Source: Colimorpha sp045222295 (GTDB lineage: Bacteria; Bacteroidota; Bacteroidia; Bacteroidales; P3). From it: a stretch of DNA of 64,000 nt. The stretch lies in contig JBGUXP010000022.1 in NCBI GenBank assembly GCA_045222295.1, positions 1 through 64,000 on the forward strand. The letters are read 5' to 3'. The notes under the pieces were generated by a model, which saw only the letters and a list, made by a program, of their open reading frames with translations, searched no databases and was not told where the DNA came from. Below, piece after piece: positions 45,428-55,097 of this stretch. The translations under genes and the position numbers were made by a program. How positions within the stretch are numbered: the first letter of the stretch is position 1; the number at the start of each line of letters is the position of its first letter.

Positions 45428-47652
45428 AACAGAAACACATTTTTAAGACCCTTTTGACCCTGCTGCTACTGTTGTGGGGTGGACAGAACACCTGGGCGAC
45501 GAGTACCTTCAAAGTGACCAACCCCACAGGCAGCACCTTCAGAATCACCCGTACGGGCAACACCTCAGTCCCAGAGACAGTGAATTGGCGCATCGTCTCT
45601 CTCTCGGCCCTCGAGGGGATACACTACAACGGTGTCCTGAACGGCGAAGTCGGCGTTTACTCCGGCATGGTGTCCTTCAACGCCAACGACACCTGCAAGG
45701 AGATTACCATCAACGAGATAACTCCATCCGGTGCCTATGCTGCATTCTACAGTTACCAAACCAGCAGCGACCGCTCCTACCGCTTCGAGGTGCTCGACAA
45801 GGACGGCTACATCCTGGCCTCGAAGGACCGAAGCATCACCACCGGCACCAGCATCAACTCAACCAATGCCTTTGGATTACAGGATATTGTCGTCAATAGC
45901 GGCACCGATACCATCACGGATGCCAACTATTCGCAGGCCTACCACGCCGTACCGGTTGCCACCTTCTTTTCCAACACAGCACCAAAGAGCTACCTTGTGA
46001 CTGCTGGAGCCGAGCTGCGTATGACTCTCACCTTCCAAGCCAAAGAGCATGACGATGGCTACCAGCACGTACAAATTCTTGTCAACCAGACCAGCAATCA
46101 CGACGAAGGTGCCGGCGACAACCAACCCGGCAACATGAACTACTCCAGCTATATGGCCACCTTCTGCCATCAGGGTGGCTCAACGAACACAACCTATGCC
46201 AGCTACAGTTTCCCTGTCACATCGGTGGGCAACAAGGAATATAATAAAAAAAATCCACTCTTCTACGCTTGGGCAGACCTTGGAAACAACGTTGGCGATC
46301 TCCGTAATCAGACGTTCAAAACCAACTGCCGTGCCGACGACGGTCGTCTGATCATCAGCAGTGCCAGCAACTTGAGCAACTTCAGCACCCTGGGCTACCG
46401 TTTCGATGCCTCAGGTGACAATCATGACACATGGTACGCCCACAACACCGTCGCCCACATCCAGGCTGTCGACGTTTCTGCTCCCTTGGTCCTTAATGAC
46501 AATAACTACAAGGTCAGCGGCGGCCGCCACCAGAAGGGGAACATCATTTATGTGAGCGTTCCGTTCAATGAGATTGTAACTATTACGGGGAGCAGCAAGA
46601 AACTCACCACGTCGTGGGGCGACCTAACCTATATAGCGGGAGACGGAACCAATGTGCTCACCTTCAGAGGTGAGATTAGCTCCAGCGCCAGTGGCACGCT
46701 CAAGATAAAGGGTATGTCGGGTACCATTAAGGATTTGGTTGGCAACAGTTTCAGCACCCCTTGGACCCCAAACAATCCTTATGACCTTGGCACCGCCCTC
46801 GATGCCAACTACCGCTGGAGCGTCAGCGACTTCAGGCAGCTGGCGGAAAATACCTATGAGATTTACACCAAGATGGACCTGCGCCACCTGGCCCTGCTCG
46901 TGAACAAGACCGACCGGAATTGCGACGACCTCATTTTCCGGCAGACCGCCAACACCATCTACTGCGACGAATCCTATATTCCTATCGGACTCAATGACAA
47001 TACTTGCTTCAAAGGCACTTACGACGGCCAGGGGAATACCATCGACGGTATCACCGTCAACCGCACAAACGACGGAAACATAGGTCTTTTCGGATACCTC
47101 AAAAATGGCACCGTGAAGGATGTCGTCCTCGAACATTGCACCTTTGCAGGCAAGGACAATGTCGGCGGCATCGTAGGCTACAACGCCGCTGGCACCATCA
47201 GCAACTGCCGCGTGGAGGGCTCCGTCCTCATCAATTCAGGAGCCAACGGCGCCATGAGCCACGGCGGCATTGCGGGCTACAACGATGGAAACATTATCGG
47301 ATGCCTCAGCGATGCCAAAATACAAAAAAACAACAAATCGAACCTCAACTATTATGGTGGCATCGTCGGCAGCAACGCTGGCACCATCCAGAACTGCCTC
47401 TTCACTGGCAACACCGTCGCCGGCGATAATTACAAGGGAGCCATCGCGGGCCGCAACACCGGCACCCCGACTTACACCAACAACTACTACACCTACAACA
47501 TCGGAGGCGGCGTAGCCGGCAGCGACTGCGACGGTGCCCGCCGCGCCTATTCCGTGACTTTGGGCGAGGACGGTGGTCCTTGTGGGCGACGAGACAGCCT
47601 ACAACGTCAGCAGCCTCAACGCCATCGGCACGGGCAACTACGCCATGCGTAA
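45424..47652 (+). CDS. Giant T9SS surface protein, N-terminal part (before frameshift)
   Basis: Signal peptide about 1-26 (ending WATSTF). The next 450 residues are beta-rich domains of unknown type (contains the cadherin-like KITGSSKKLTTSWGDLTYI). From about 510 on there are GLUG-type repeats (VGGIVGYNAAGTISNCRVEG, HGGIAGYNDGNIIGCL, YGGIVGSNAGTIQNC). True coding ends at about 47571: beyond GARRAYSVTLGED the frame gives senseless RRDSLQRQQPQRHRH, while the +1 frame continues as VVLVGDETAYN, parallel to LALVGDSTVYS of the next module. One extra G in the GACGGTGG stretch explains this. The joined protein would have about 2640 residues. Confidence 0.8.
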   Translation: MKQKHIFKTLLTLLLLLWGGQNTWATSTFKVTNPTGSTFRITRTGNTSVPETVNWRIVSLSALEGIHYNGVLNGEVGVYSGMVSFNANDTCKEITINEITPSGAYAAFYSYQTSSDRSYRFEVLDKDGYILASKDRSITTGTSINSTNAFGLQDIVVNSGTDTITDANYSQAYHAVPVATFFSNTAPKSYLVTAGAELRMTLTFQAKEHDDGYQHVQILVNQTSNHDEGAGDNQPGNMNYSSYMATFCHQGGSTNTTYASYSFPVTSVGNKEYNKKNPLFYAWADLGNNVGDLRNQTFKTNCRADDGRLIISSASNLSNFSTLGYRFDASGDNHDTWYAHNTVAHIQAVDVSAPLVLNDNNYKVSGGRHQKGNIIYVSVPFNEIVTITGSSKKLTTSWGDLTYIAGDGTNVLTFRGEISSSASGTLKIKGMSGTIKDLVGNSFSTPWTPNNPYDLGTALDANYRWSVSDFRQLAENTYEIYTKMDLRHLALLVNKTDRNCDDLIFRQTANTIYCDESYIPIGLNDNTCFKGTYDGQGNTIDGITVNRTNDGNIGLFGYLKNGTVKDVVLEHCTFAGKDNVGGIVGYNAAGTISNCRVEGSVLINSGANGAMSHGGIAGYNDGNIIGCLSDAKIQKNNKSNLNYYGGIVGSNAGTIQNCLFTGNTVAGDNYKGAIAGRNTGTPTYTNNYYTYNIGGGVAGSDCDGARRAYSVTLGEDGGPCGRRDSLQRQQPQRHRHGQLRHA

Positions 47653-50600
47653 AGGCAACACCATCTACAGCGGTGCCACGCAGAACCTCACCTTCATCTA
47701 TACCGGCGTGCCGGCCACGGGCTATGTCTTTGGCGGCTTCAGTGCCACGAACAATGGCACCTTCTCGGGCAACACCCTCACCATGCCCGCCAGCAGCGTC
47801 ACCGTCACAGCCGTGTTCACCGATGTGTGGGGTGTCACCAACGAGCCCGCTGCCGACGGCACCTCGGAGCATCCCTACCTCATCTCCGACACCACGGGCC
47901 TCAACCTGCTGGCCCGCAACGTCAACGGCACCCACGGCTACACTGCCAATAATTTCAACGGCAAATTCTTCCAACTGGCCAACAATATCACCTATAGCAC
48001 GGAGGGTCTCGGCGAGAACGAGAGCAACTACACCGCCATCGGCCTTAATCAAAGCAAACATTTCGACGGCACCTTCGACGGCAACAACGACACCATCAGC
48101 GGCATCCGTATCTATAAAAGCAACGAAGACTACCAGGGCCTCTTCGGCTGGATCGAAGGCAACTCTAGCGCCAACTGCGGCGCTGTGAAGAGAGTCGTCG
48201 TCAAAGATGCCGTCATCCATGGAAGACAGAATGTCGGCGGCATCGCGGGATACGTCAGCAGCGACCTGGAGCACTGCCTCGTCCTCGGCAGCACCATCAG
48301 CGGTTCCAGTCATGTCGGTGCCATTCTGGGCGACAAGGCCAACCTTGGCTACCAATTCTACAGAAACCATTATCGCGGCTGCACCGTGAACGGCACAGCC
48401 AACGCCACCCATGTGGGTACCGGCAGCGGCGATTTCCAAGGCAGCGCAAGCAGCCTCCACACCCTCAGCCTCGGCGACAACATCAGCGCCACGGGTAGCG
48501 AGACGAAGGACATCGGTACCGTGACCTACTACGCCAGCGCCTCCACCATCACCCTCTCTTACAGCGGCACGGTGCCCCTGGGCTATGCGCTGGCCTTCCA
48601 ATACAACGACGGCAGCACCCACACCGTCACGCGCGACGAGGATGGCTACCACTTCACCATGCCTGCGGCCGATATCAGCGTCAACACCACATTCATCGAC
48701 GTGTGGGGCCTCACCAACAATCCCGCCGCCGACGGCAGCGCGGAGCACCCCTACCTCATCTCCGACACCGTAGGCCTCAATGTGCTGGCCAAGTGCGTCA
48801 ACGGCACCGACGGCTACACCGCCAACAGCTTTACTGGCAACTACTTCAAGCTGGGCGACAACATCACCTACACCCACACCAGCGACTGGAACACCGCCAA
48901 CAGCACCGAGAGCAACTACACAGCCATCGGCACCTACGATAACCAATTCCGTGGCACCTTCGACGGCAACGGAGACACCATCAGCGGCATCCGAATCTAT
49001 AAGAATCGCTACCAAGGACTCTTCGGCTATGTCAGTAATGCTACCATTAAAAATATTGCCATCGCCGATGCCAGAATCATGGCATCCAACCAAATAGGCG
49101 GTATCGCGGGCTATAGCGAAAATAGTGCTATTAGCAACTGCCGTGTGGGCAGTGATGTTATGATCTCAAATGTGATCGGTGTTTCCCCCTCTAACTTTGG
49201 TGGTATCGTGGGTGTATTATCCAATGGAGGAAATGTCAAGGGTTGTCTCAGTGCTGCTACAATAAAAAAAATTAGTGGCCACCACTCTCCTTATGGCGGA
49301 ATAATAGGTGTTAGTGCAAGTGATTTGGATATTGTCCAGAACAATCTCTATACCGGCTCTACTATAGAATCAGATACACCTGAAAGAGGGGCCATCGCGG
49401 GATTCACCAGTGGCAGCAGCACCCTCATCAACAACTACTACACGAATATCAATATTGGCGGCATTGGCGACCGTAATCTTCCCAATGGCAACGACCAGGA
49501 CGGTGCCCGCCGTGCCCGCACCCTCACCCTGGGTGAGGACCTCGCTCTTGTAGGCGATTCCACGGTCTACAGCCCCAGCGGCCTCACCGCCATCGGCACC
49601 TCGGTCCTCAGCTTCAACGACGGCAGCGCCACCACCCTCTTCAGCGGCAAGACACAGACCGTGTCACTCTCCTACACCGGCGACCCAATGCCCGAGGGAT
49701 ACACCCTCGTTGTGACATACAACGACGGCAGCGACCACATCATCACCCCCACCGACGGCGTTTACAGCTTCGTCATGCCAGACGCCGACGTCAGCGTCAC
49801 CACCACCCGGCAGGTCACCCCTTGGAGCGGCAGCGGCACCGAGGATGACCCCTGGGTTATCCTCTACCCCTCCCAACTCGACCTGCTGGCCACCCGCGTC
49901 AACAGCGGCACAGGCGATGACTATGCCAGCACGGGCTACAGCGGCAAGTACTTCAAGCTGGGTGCCGACATCACCTATACTCACCTTGCTGCCAATGCCG
50001 AAGGTGCCGACACGGAAGACAACTACACCTCAATTGGTAATTCTTCTTCCATATGCTTCAAAGGAACCTTCGACGGCTACAACCACACCATCAGCGGCAT
50101 CCGCATCTACAAGCAATACTCCTATAATTTGGGGCTTTTCGGTTATCTCAAGGGCGCAGTGGTCAAGAATGTCACCATCGCCGATGCTCACATCACGGGC
50201 ACACAATATGTCGGCGGCATCGCTGGTGAAATCGATTCTAACGCCGTCGTCGACAGCTGCATAAGCACGGATGTGACGGTGAGGGCCACTATTTCCGGCG
50301 ATGCCCTCTGTGGTGGCATAGTAGGCTATGTGCAATCTGGTATCACCAGGAACTGCCTCGTTCTCGATGCCACAGTGTCGGGCGGCAGCAGCTATAGAGG
50401 TGCCATCGCCGGCAGAACTTGGAGCACCTACGACCTCCGGAATAACCTATACTACAACTGCACGGTGGGTGGCGTTGCAAACGCCACGGGCGTGGGCTGC
50501 AACGGCAGCGACATTAATGACAATAATTATTATAATGCCACCCCTGCCTGGCGGCTGACCTTCGCGCCCGATGTCACCGCCACGGGCACGAGCTTAACCT

Positions 50601-53350
50601 ATGATGGACATTCGTATTACGCCCACAATTCCCTCGTCACCCTTGGCTACAGCGGCACTGTGTCCACCGACGAGCTGGTTGTCTACAGCGTGGGTGGCAA
50701 CGAACTATCCTTCAACAGCTTCAGCGTCACGGCCGATACCGCCGTCACGGCCACCGTGGTCTCGGCCATCCTGTCCGTCCCCTACAGCTACGACTTCGAG
50801 ACCGAAAGCCCCTTCCGCTACTGGAAGCCGGTAACAGGAGGCTACACAATCAACCAATTACTCCGCTTCGATGGCACCACCTCGAACCTGATGCTCCTGC
50901 CTCTCTTCAATGTCGAGGCCAATAGGCTGATGCTGAGTATGCAGCTTCGTGCAGAAACGAACTATGAAGGCTGTGGCACCTTCTCGGTGGGCTATGTGAC
51001 GGACGCTGCCGACCCCGCGACCTTCACACCGGTGGCCACCTACAGCTGTGCCGAGTCGCAAGGCAACTGGCTGCAGAAGACCGAATACTTCACCGGCATT
51101 CCCATCGGTGCACGCCTGGCATTGCGCAGCAACCCTCGGGATGCAAATTATTATTGGTTTATCGACGACATTGAGGTGTCTGTGGCCCCCAGCTGTATCC
51201 CGTCGCAGGACCTGACCCTCACCGACTACGATTCCACCAGAGCCTCCTTTGCCTGGCGCGCGGTGGACGGAGTGCTGTGGGAGTACTGCCTCCTCGACTC
51301 CGACCGCGAGCCCGACGATGCGGACTTCACCACGACGACGGCGAACAGCGTCTCCTTCGACAACCTCATCCCCATTACTTCCTACCGCTTTCACCTGCGC
51401 CGCCGCTGCGACGCGCAGAGCACCAGCATCATCCACACCCTCGCCTTCACCACCATGGCTCCAGTACCCTTCGCCGACGGCTTCGAGGCGACGCAATGCC
51501 GCTGGACGGTAGGAGGCAGCATCATCAACCGCTGGTGTCAGGGCAACGCTGTGAACAATGGCGGCTCCCATTCGCTCTACATCAGCGACGACGGCGGCAC
51601 ATCACGCAATAACACCGATGAAGACAGTATCAATGTTTCCTATGCCTATATACGCTTGAGCCTCGCGGCCGACTATTACAACTTCAGTTACGACTGGACG
51701 GCCGATTGTTACTATGAAAATTTCTTGCGGGTGGCGTTGGTGCCCGACAATATAAGTTTGGAGAATAATAATAATATATATAATTACCTCTATGGAAATA
51801 ATCCACCGTCAGGATGGCGCTGGCTCGACGGCGACAGCTATTTAAGATACGCAGAGGATTGGGCCACACGTTCCGAGGTGGTGGAGGTGACCGCTGCGGG
51901 CATCTACAAGATGGTCTTTTTCTGGTACAACAATATGGATGACGAGTATCCGGCAGCTGTCGACAATGTGCAGGTGACCATTCCCAGGAATTTCACCACC
52001 GCCGGGCGCTGGGACGAGGCCATGAACTGGAGCCCTGCGGGGGTGCCGACGGCCGACGAGAGGGTGATTGTCCGCGCCCCAGCCACCATTCTCAGTGGAT
52101 GTGTAGCCGTGGCCGATAAAATTATCCTCGCGGACGACGGGAGCCTGACCCTCGCCGCCGGCGGCCAGCTGTACACCCATAACGAATGGAATGAAACAAT
52201 TCCCATCACCGTGGAGAAGGAGGTCCGCGCCGGGGAGTGGAAGGCTTTGACCTCGATAGGTTACGATGTGATATCTCTCAACAATATAGCCAACATGACC
52301 ACCGCCGCCTACGACCTCTTCAGCTACGACGAGGGACACGCCACCTGGGAGAACGAAAGAGGCGGATACATGAGTGGTCCCAAAGGCTACATCTACCGCC
52401 GTGGAGGCGACGCGACGCTCTCCTACGGGACGAAAAATTCATGTTCCGACCATTATATAAATCGCAGTTATAGCGACGATGTCCTGAAAGGTTTCAACCT
52501 GGTGGGTAATAATATGACGCACAATGTGGTGAAAGGTTCCGGAATACGTTTGAGAGACGAAAATGACACGTGGGCGACAGGCTACTACACGCTGGAGGGC
52601 GACGGCTCGTGGCGCGTGCACCCCGACAGCGACCCCATCGCCCCAGGCCAGGCCTTCCTGGTTGAGCTCACCAGTGCCGAAAAATATGATGATTATGCCA
52701 TGCTCCGCTACGACAATGACGCGGACTGGCCGTCGGCAACGAGCAAGGGGACACACTCCTCAGTCAGCCCTAAAAGGGCTGACAGCTCCCCTAACTTAGG
52801 GGAGCAGTTAAGAATGATGTTTACGGTCAGCGACGGGAGGCACAGCGACGTTGCCTATGCGCTGTTCGGTGAGGGCGACGGCCTCCGCAAGTTCGGCCGC
52901 CAGAACGCCGACCTGCCGAGCCTGAGCATCGTGGAGGGCGAGGGGCGCTATGCGATAGCCCCCATTGCGGAGGGCGCGGAGAGCTTCGACCTGGCCTTCC
53001 GCGGCAAAGCCGGGGAGTACACTCTTTCAGTGAAGAATGAAGAATTAAGAATTAAGAATTATGTTCATCTGATAGACAGGGCCACGGGCAAGGAGATGGA
53101 CCTGGTGAGATTGTCACCTCTCACCTCCGACCTCCAACTTCCAACCTCACACTTCGCCCACATGGAGGGCGAGGAACTGGTGGTTAGCGGCGAAGGCACC
53201 TTGACGGCCTACGACGTGATGGGCCGCGAGCTCTTCCGCAAGGAAATTAAGAATGAAGAATTAAGAATGAAGAATTCCGACTTCCCCGGCACCGGAGTTT
53301 ACATCCTCAATCTCAACGGTTACAGCCAGAAAGTAGTCTTTAAAAAATAA
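47573..53350 (+). CDS. Giant T9SS surface protein, main part (after frameshift)
   Basis: 1925 codons in the second frame; no start of its own is credible (a GTG at 47573). It holds four repeated modules of about 330 residues. Each has a GLUG belt (VGGIAGYVSSDLEHC, IGGIAGYSENSAISNC, VGGIAGEIDSNAVVDSC), an InlB-like beta strand set (ITLSYSGTVPLGYALAFQYNDGS) and a linker TNEPAADGTSEHPYLISD. After residue 1070 come two jelly-roll/MAM-like domains with a DDIEVS motif, a beta-helix-like FTTAGRWDEAMNWSPAG region and finally the T9SS type A sorting domain (LVVSGEGTLTAYDVMGRELF...GVYILNLNGYSQKVVF). The last 120 residues are interrupted by repeat-derived pieces. Adhesin or cell-surface role is inference. 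Confidence 0.85.
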   Translation: MVLVGDETAYNVSSLNAIGTGNYAMRKGNTIYSGATQNLTFIYTGVPATGYVFGGFSATNNGTFSGNTLTMPASSVTVTAVFTDVWGVTNEPAADGTSEHPYLISDTTGLNLLARNVNGTHGYTANNFNGKFFQLANNITYSTEGLGENESNYTAIGLNQSKHFDGTFDGNNDTISGIRIYKSNEDYQGLFGWIEGNSSANCGAVKRVVVKDAVIHGRQNVGGIAGYVSSDLEHCLVLGSTISGSSHVGAILGDKANLGYQFYRNHYRGCTVNGTANATHVGTGSGDFQGSASSLHTLSLGDNISATGSETKDIGTVTYYASASTITLSYSGTVPLGYALAFQYNDGSTHTVTRDEDGYHFTMPAADISVNTTFIDVWGLTNNPAADGSAEHPYLISDTVGLNVLAKCVNGTDGYTANSFTGNYFKLGDNITYTHTSDWNTANSTESNYTAIGTYDNQFRGTFDGNGDTISGIRIYKNRYQGLFGYVSNATIKNIAIADARIMASNQIGGIAGYSENSAISNCRVGSDVMISNVIGVSPSNFGGIVGVLSNGGNVKGCLSAATIKKISGHHSPYGGIIGVSASDLDIVQNNLYTGSTIESDTPERGAIAGFTSGSSTLINNYYTNINIGGIGDRNLPNGNDQDGARRARTLTLGEDLALVGDSTVYSPSGLTAIGTSVLSFNDGSATTLFSGKTQTVSLSYTGDPMPEGYTLVVTYNDGSDHIITPTDGVYSFVMPDADVSVTTTRQVTPWSGSGTEDDPWVILYPSQLDLLATRVNSGTGDDYASTGYSGKYFKLGADITYTHLAANAEGADTEDNYTSIGNSSSICFKGTFDGYNHTISGIRIYKQYSYNLGLFGYLKGAVVKNVTIADAHITGTQYVGGIAGEIDSNAVVDSCISTDVTVRATISGDALCGGIVGYVQSGITRNCLVLDATVSGGSSYRGAIAGRTWSTYDLRNNLYYNCTVGGVANATGVGCNGSDINDNNYYNATPAWRLTFAPDVTATGTSLTYDGHSYYAHNSLVTLGYSGTVSTDELVVYSVGGNELSFNSFSVTADTAVTATVVSAILSVPYSYDFETESPFRYWKPVTGGYTINQLLRFDGTTSNLMLLPLFNVEANRLMLSMQLRAETNYEGCGTFSVGYVTDAADPATFTPVATYSCAESQGNWLQKTEYFTGIPIGARLALRSNPRDANYYWFIDDIEVSVAPSCIPSQDLTLTDYDSTRASFAWRAVDGVLWEYCLLDSDREPDDADFTTTTANSVSFDNLIPITSYRFHLRRRCDAQSTSIIHTLAFTTMAPVPFADGFEATQCRWTVGGSIINRWCQGNAVNNGGSHSLYISDDGGTSRNNTDEDSINVSYAYIRLSLAADYYNFSYDWTADCYYENFLRVALVPDNISLENNNNIYNYLYGNNPPSGWRWLDGDSYLRYAEDWATRSEVVEVTAAGIYKMVFFWYNNMDDEYPAAVDNVQVTIPRNFTTAGRWDEAMNWSPAGVPTADERVIVRAPATILSGCVAVADKIILADDGSLTLAAGGQLYTHNEWNETIPITVEKEVRAGEWKALTSIGYDVISLNNIANMTTAAYDLFSYDEGHATWENERGGYMSGPKGYIYRRGGDATLSYGTKNSCSDHYINRSYSDDVLKGFNLVGNNMTHNVVKGSGIRLRDENDTWATGYYTLEGDGSWRVHPDSDPIAPGQAFLVELTSAEKYDDYAMLRYDNDADWPSATSKGTHSSVSPKRADSSPNLGEQLRMMFTVSDGRHSDVAYALFGEGDGLRKFGRQNADLPSLSIVEGEGRYAIAPIAEGAESFDLAFRGKAGEYTLSVKNEELRIKNYVHLIDRATGKEMDLVRLSPLTSDLQLPTSHFAHMEGEELVVSGEGTLTAYDVMGRELFRKEIKNEELRMKNSDFPGTGVYILNLNGYSQKVVFKK
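52762..52805 (-). repeat. Two-hairpin palindromic element, copy 4, reverse orientation (in T9SS gene)
   Basis: TCAGCCC (52764-52770), loop TAAAA, GGGCTGA (52776-52782), then GCTCCCCTAA (52785-52794), C, TTAGGGGAGC (52796-52805). Same two hairpins as copies 1 and 2 but in reverse order, so inserted on the opposite strand. Still read in frame. Confidence 0.8.
53034..53061. repeat. AGAATTA 7-bp tract in the T9SS sorting region
   Basis: AGAATGA, AGAATTA, AGAATTA, AGAATTA. It codes for KNEELRIKNY within the C-terminal region. Confidence 0.85.
53114..53155. repeat. TCACCTC 7-bp tract in the T9SS sorting region
   Basis: TCACCTC, TCACCTC, CGACCTC, CAACTTC, CAACCTC and ACACTTC (42 nt = six units = 14 codons), coding for SPLTSDLQLPTSHF. 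Confidence 0.85.
53250..53276. repeat. AGAATGA 7-bp tract, second copy in the sorting domain
   Basis: AGAATGA, AGAATTA, AGAATGA, AGAATTC. It codes for KNEELRMKNS inside the sorting domain, just before GVYILNL. Confidence 0.83.
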
Positions 53351-53354
53351 GACT

Positions 53355-53516
53355 ATGAAAACAAAGAAACAATACACCGCATCCGAACTGACAGTACTCT
53401 CCTTCAAAGCCGAAGTCGGCTTCGCCGGCAGCCAGGGAGGCAACGGCAATTTCCTCAGCTCTTTCTTTATTCCCATCTTAAATGGCAGCAATATCACCAG
53501 CAACCAGGAAACCTAG
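53355..53516 (+). CDS. 53-residue peptide after the T9SS gene
   Basis: ATG at 53355; it begins MKTKKQYTASELTVLSFKAE, then VGFAGSQGG, and ends at TAG 53514-53516. The pattern Y-x-A-x-E-L-x-V-x(4)-E-x-G-F-A-x-S is familiar from short Bacteroidales peptides of unknown function placed next to surface-protein genes. It starts 4 nt after the stop of the giant gene, so it shares its message. The end (ITSNQET) is polar. Not a frame shadow: no other frame is open here. Function unknown. Confidence 0.65.
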   Translation: MKTKKQYTASELTVLSFKAEVGFAGSQGGNGNFLSSFFIPILNGSNITSNQET

Positions 53517-53803
53517 GCGACTGACAACAGCACCTTCGGTACGGGCTGGGAGGAGTAGTTGGGGTTGCTCTGAAGTGGCCAGTGGCGGGCTTTTTGCGTT
53601 ACAGGACAATAATGGAGGGAGGAGGGCGTTATATGTAAGGTTAGAGGTTTAAGGTGAAATTGTGTATACATATTATATATATAGTGGAGACGATAATCCT
53701 CACGAATGGATAATAGATGGTAAATAAAATGACCATATGAACCCCTTACCAAGACCTTACCAACTCCTACCGCAGTAGGAGTTGATAGGGTGTTGGTAGG
53801 TAG
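53517..53803. other. Intergenic stretch with short repeats
   Basis: No gene seen. At 53761-53784 CAACTCCTAC and GTAGGAGTTG pair around CGCA; the sequence before it (TATGAACC...TTACCAACTCCTA) is similar to that of the 50-bp palindrome at 25495. Minor AGGTTTA units occur at 53637-53656. Confidence 0.65.
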
Positions 53804-53818
53804 ATGATAAGTGGATGT

Positions 53819-54502
53819 ATGGTACTTGAACTAAAGCAGATAGCACATATAGAGAGCCCATTTGGGGCGAAATTCGGGGTACCGCGTCAGGCGGGTCTTG
53901 TGGAGGTGCCCTGCAGGGTGGTTTTCGAACCGGAATACAGGGTTGCCGAGGCGGTGCGGGGACTGGAGGGTTTCGACTATGTGTGGCTCCTGTGGGGCTT
54001 TCATCTGAACAGGAGAGAGGGCTGGACGCCTACGGTGCGGCCGCCGCGCCTGGGTGGCAACAAGAGGGTGGGGGTCTTCGCTACGCGGAGCCCTTACCGG
54101 CCCAACGCCGTAGGGCTGTCGTCGGTGAAACTGCTGAGTGTCGGCGTCGAGCCCCAGGTGGGTCCTGTGCTGACCGTGGCGGGAGCCGATCTGGTGGACG
54201 GCACCCCCATCTACGATATCAAACCCTATGTCGCCTATGCCGACAGCCATGAGGGGGTGCGCTGCGGATATGCCAGCGAGGCGCCCGGGGAGGTGCTGCG
54301 GGTGAGTGACCCTAAGGGTTGCCTGTCAGCCCTGCCGGCGGCAACAGCCGAGTGTTTGCGCCAGACGTTGGCGCAGGATCCGCGGCCTCACTACCAGGAG
54401 GATGCGGGACGGGTGTACGGGATGAGTTTCGGGGACTATGAGGTGCGCTTTAGCGTTTCGGAGAGGAGTGCGGAGATACTTTCTTTAGTTAAAAATTGTT
54501 AA
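53819..54502 (+). CDS. trmO: tRNA (adenine-N6)-methyltransferase TrmO (TsaA/YaeB)
   Basis: 227 residues from ATG 53819 (MVLELKQIAHIESPFGAKFG); an ATG 15 nt earlier lies at the edge of a repeat and is less likely. The family landmarks are SPFGAKFGVPRQ, LEGFDYVWLLWGFH, RLGGNKRVGVFATRSPYRPNAVGLSSVKL and DLVDGTPIYDIKPYV. It uses SAM to methylate N6-threonylcarbamoyladenosine at A37 of tRNAs. The C-terminal extension (about 155-227) is typical. It is 41 nt upstream of the sigma-factor gene. Confidence 0.93.
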   Translation: MVLELKQIAHIESPFGAKFGVPRQAGLVEVPCRVVFEPEYRVAEAVRGLEGFDYVWLLWGFHLNRREGWTPTVRPPRLGGNKRVGVFATRSPYRPNAVGLSSVKLLSVGVEPQVGPVLTVAGADLVDGTPIYDIKPYVAYADSHEGVRCGYASEAPGEVLRVSDPKGCLSALPAATAECLRQTLAQDPRPHYQEDAGRVYGMSFGDYEVRFSVSERSAEILSLVKNC

Positions 54503-54542
54503 AGCTGAAATTTTCGGACAGGGGAATTGTCTATCACTAAGA

Positions 54543-55058
54543 ATGGGCGAGAACTACACACAACTGGTTGAGGACTGCCGGCATCGTGATCGCAGGGCGA
54601 TGCGCCGACTATATGAACTGACAGCGCCGATGGCACTGGGTGTGTGTATGCGCTATTGCCACAACCGCGAGTCGGCACAGGACGTGATGCAGGAGGGCTA
54701 TATCAAAGTGTATGAGGGATTAAAGAAGGTGAGGGAGCCCGAGAAGGTGATGGCATGGGTGTACCACGTGATGGTCAACGAGAGCATCAATCACTGCCGC
54801 CGACAGAAGCCGATAGAATATCTGGAGGATAAGCAGATGGCGGAGCCCGCGGTGTTCCCCAGCGACCCTTTCGGGGACGAAGAGGTGGTGCTGGCGCTGC
54901 AGCAGGTGCCGCCGCGACAGCGGGCGGTGTTCAACATGCTGGAGGTGGAGGGCTTGTCGGAGGAGGAGGTGGCCGAGCGAATGGGGACACCGGTGAGCAA
55001 TGTGCGCACGCTGCTGACGCGCGCGAAGAACTGCCTGAAAGAGATTTTGGCGGTTTAA
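54543..55058 (+). CDS. ECF-type RNA polymerase sigma factor
   Basis: 171 residues. Region 2 covers about 8-75 (RRAMRRLYELTAPMALGVCMRYCHN, AQDVMQEGYIKVYEGL) and region 4 about 112-165 (LQQVPPRQRAVFNMLEVEGLSEEEVAERM, SNVRTLLTRAKNCLKEIL); region 3 is missing, as in ECF factors. The TAA stop lies in the first unit of a GGTTTAA repeat tract. The next gene, 40 nt downstream, codes for a membrane protein in the place where an anti-sigma factor would be expected. Regulon unknown. Confidence 0.93.
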   Translation: MGENYTQLVEDCRHRDRRAMRRLYELTAPMALGVCMRYCHNRESAQDVMQEGYIKVYEGLKKVREPEKVMAWVYHVMVNESINHCRRQKPIEYLEDKQMAEPAVFPSDPFGDEEVVLALQQVPPRQRAVFNMLEVEGLSEEEVAERMGTPVSNVRTLLTRAKNCLKEILAV

Positions 55059-55097
55059 GGTTTATGGGGTTAGTTTGGAATTATTATTATTTATAAT

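Noticed and set aside
47402..49093. 563-codon open frame antisense to the giant T9SS gene
   Set aside because: Ala/Val/Gly/Asp-rich mirror of the repeated modules; shadows of the same look occur at each module.
47004..50300. CRISPR-like periodicity in the giant T9SS gene
   Set aside because: The repeats are degenerate GLUG and InlB-type protein modules in one long frame; there are no identical repeats with unique spacers and no cas genes.
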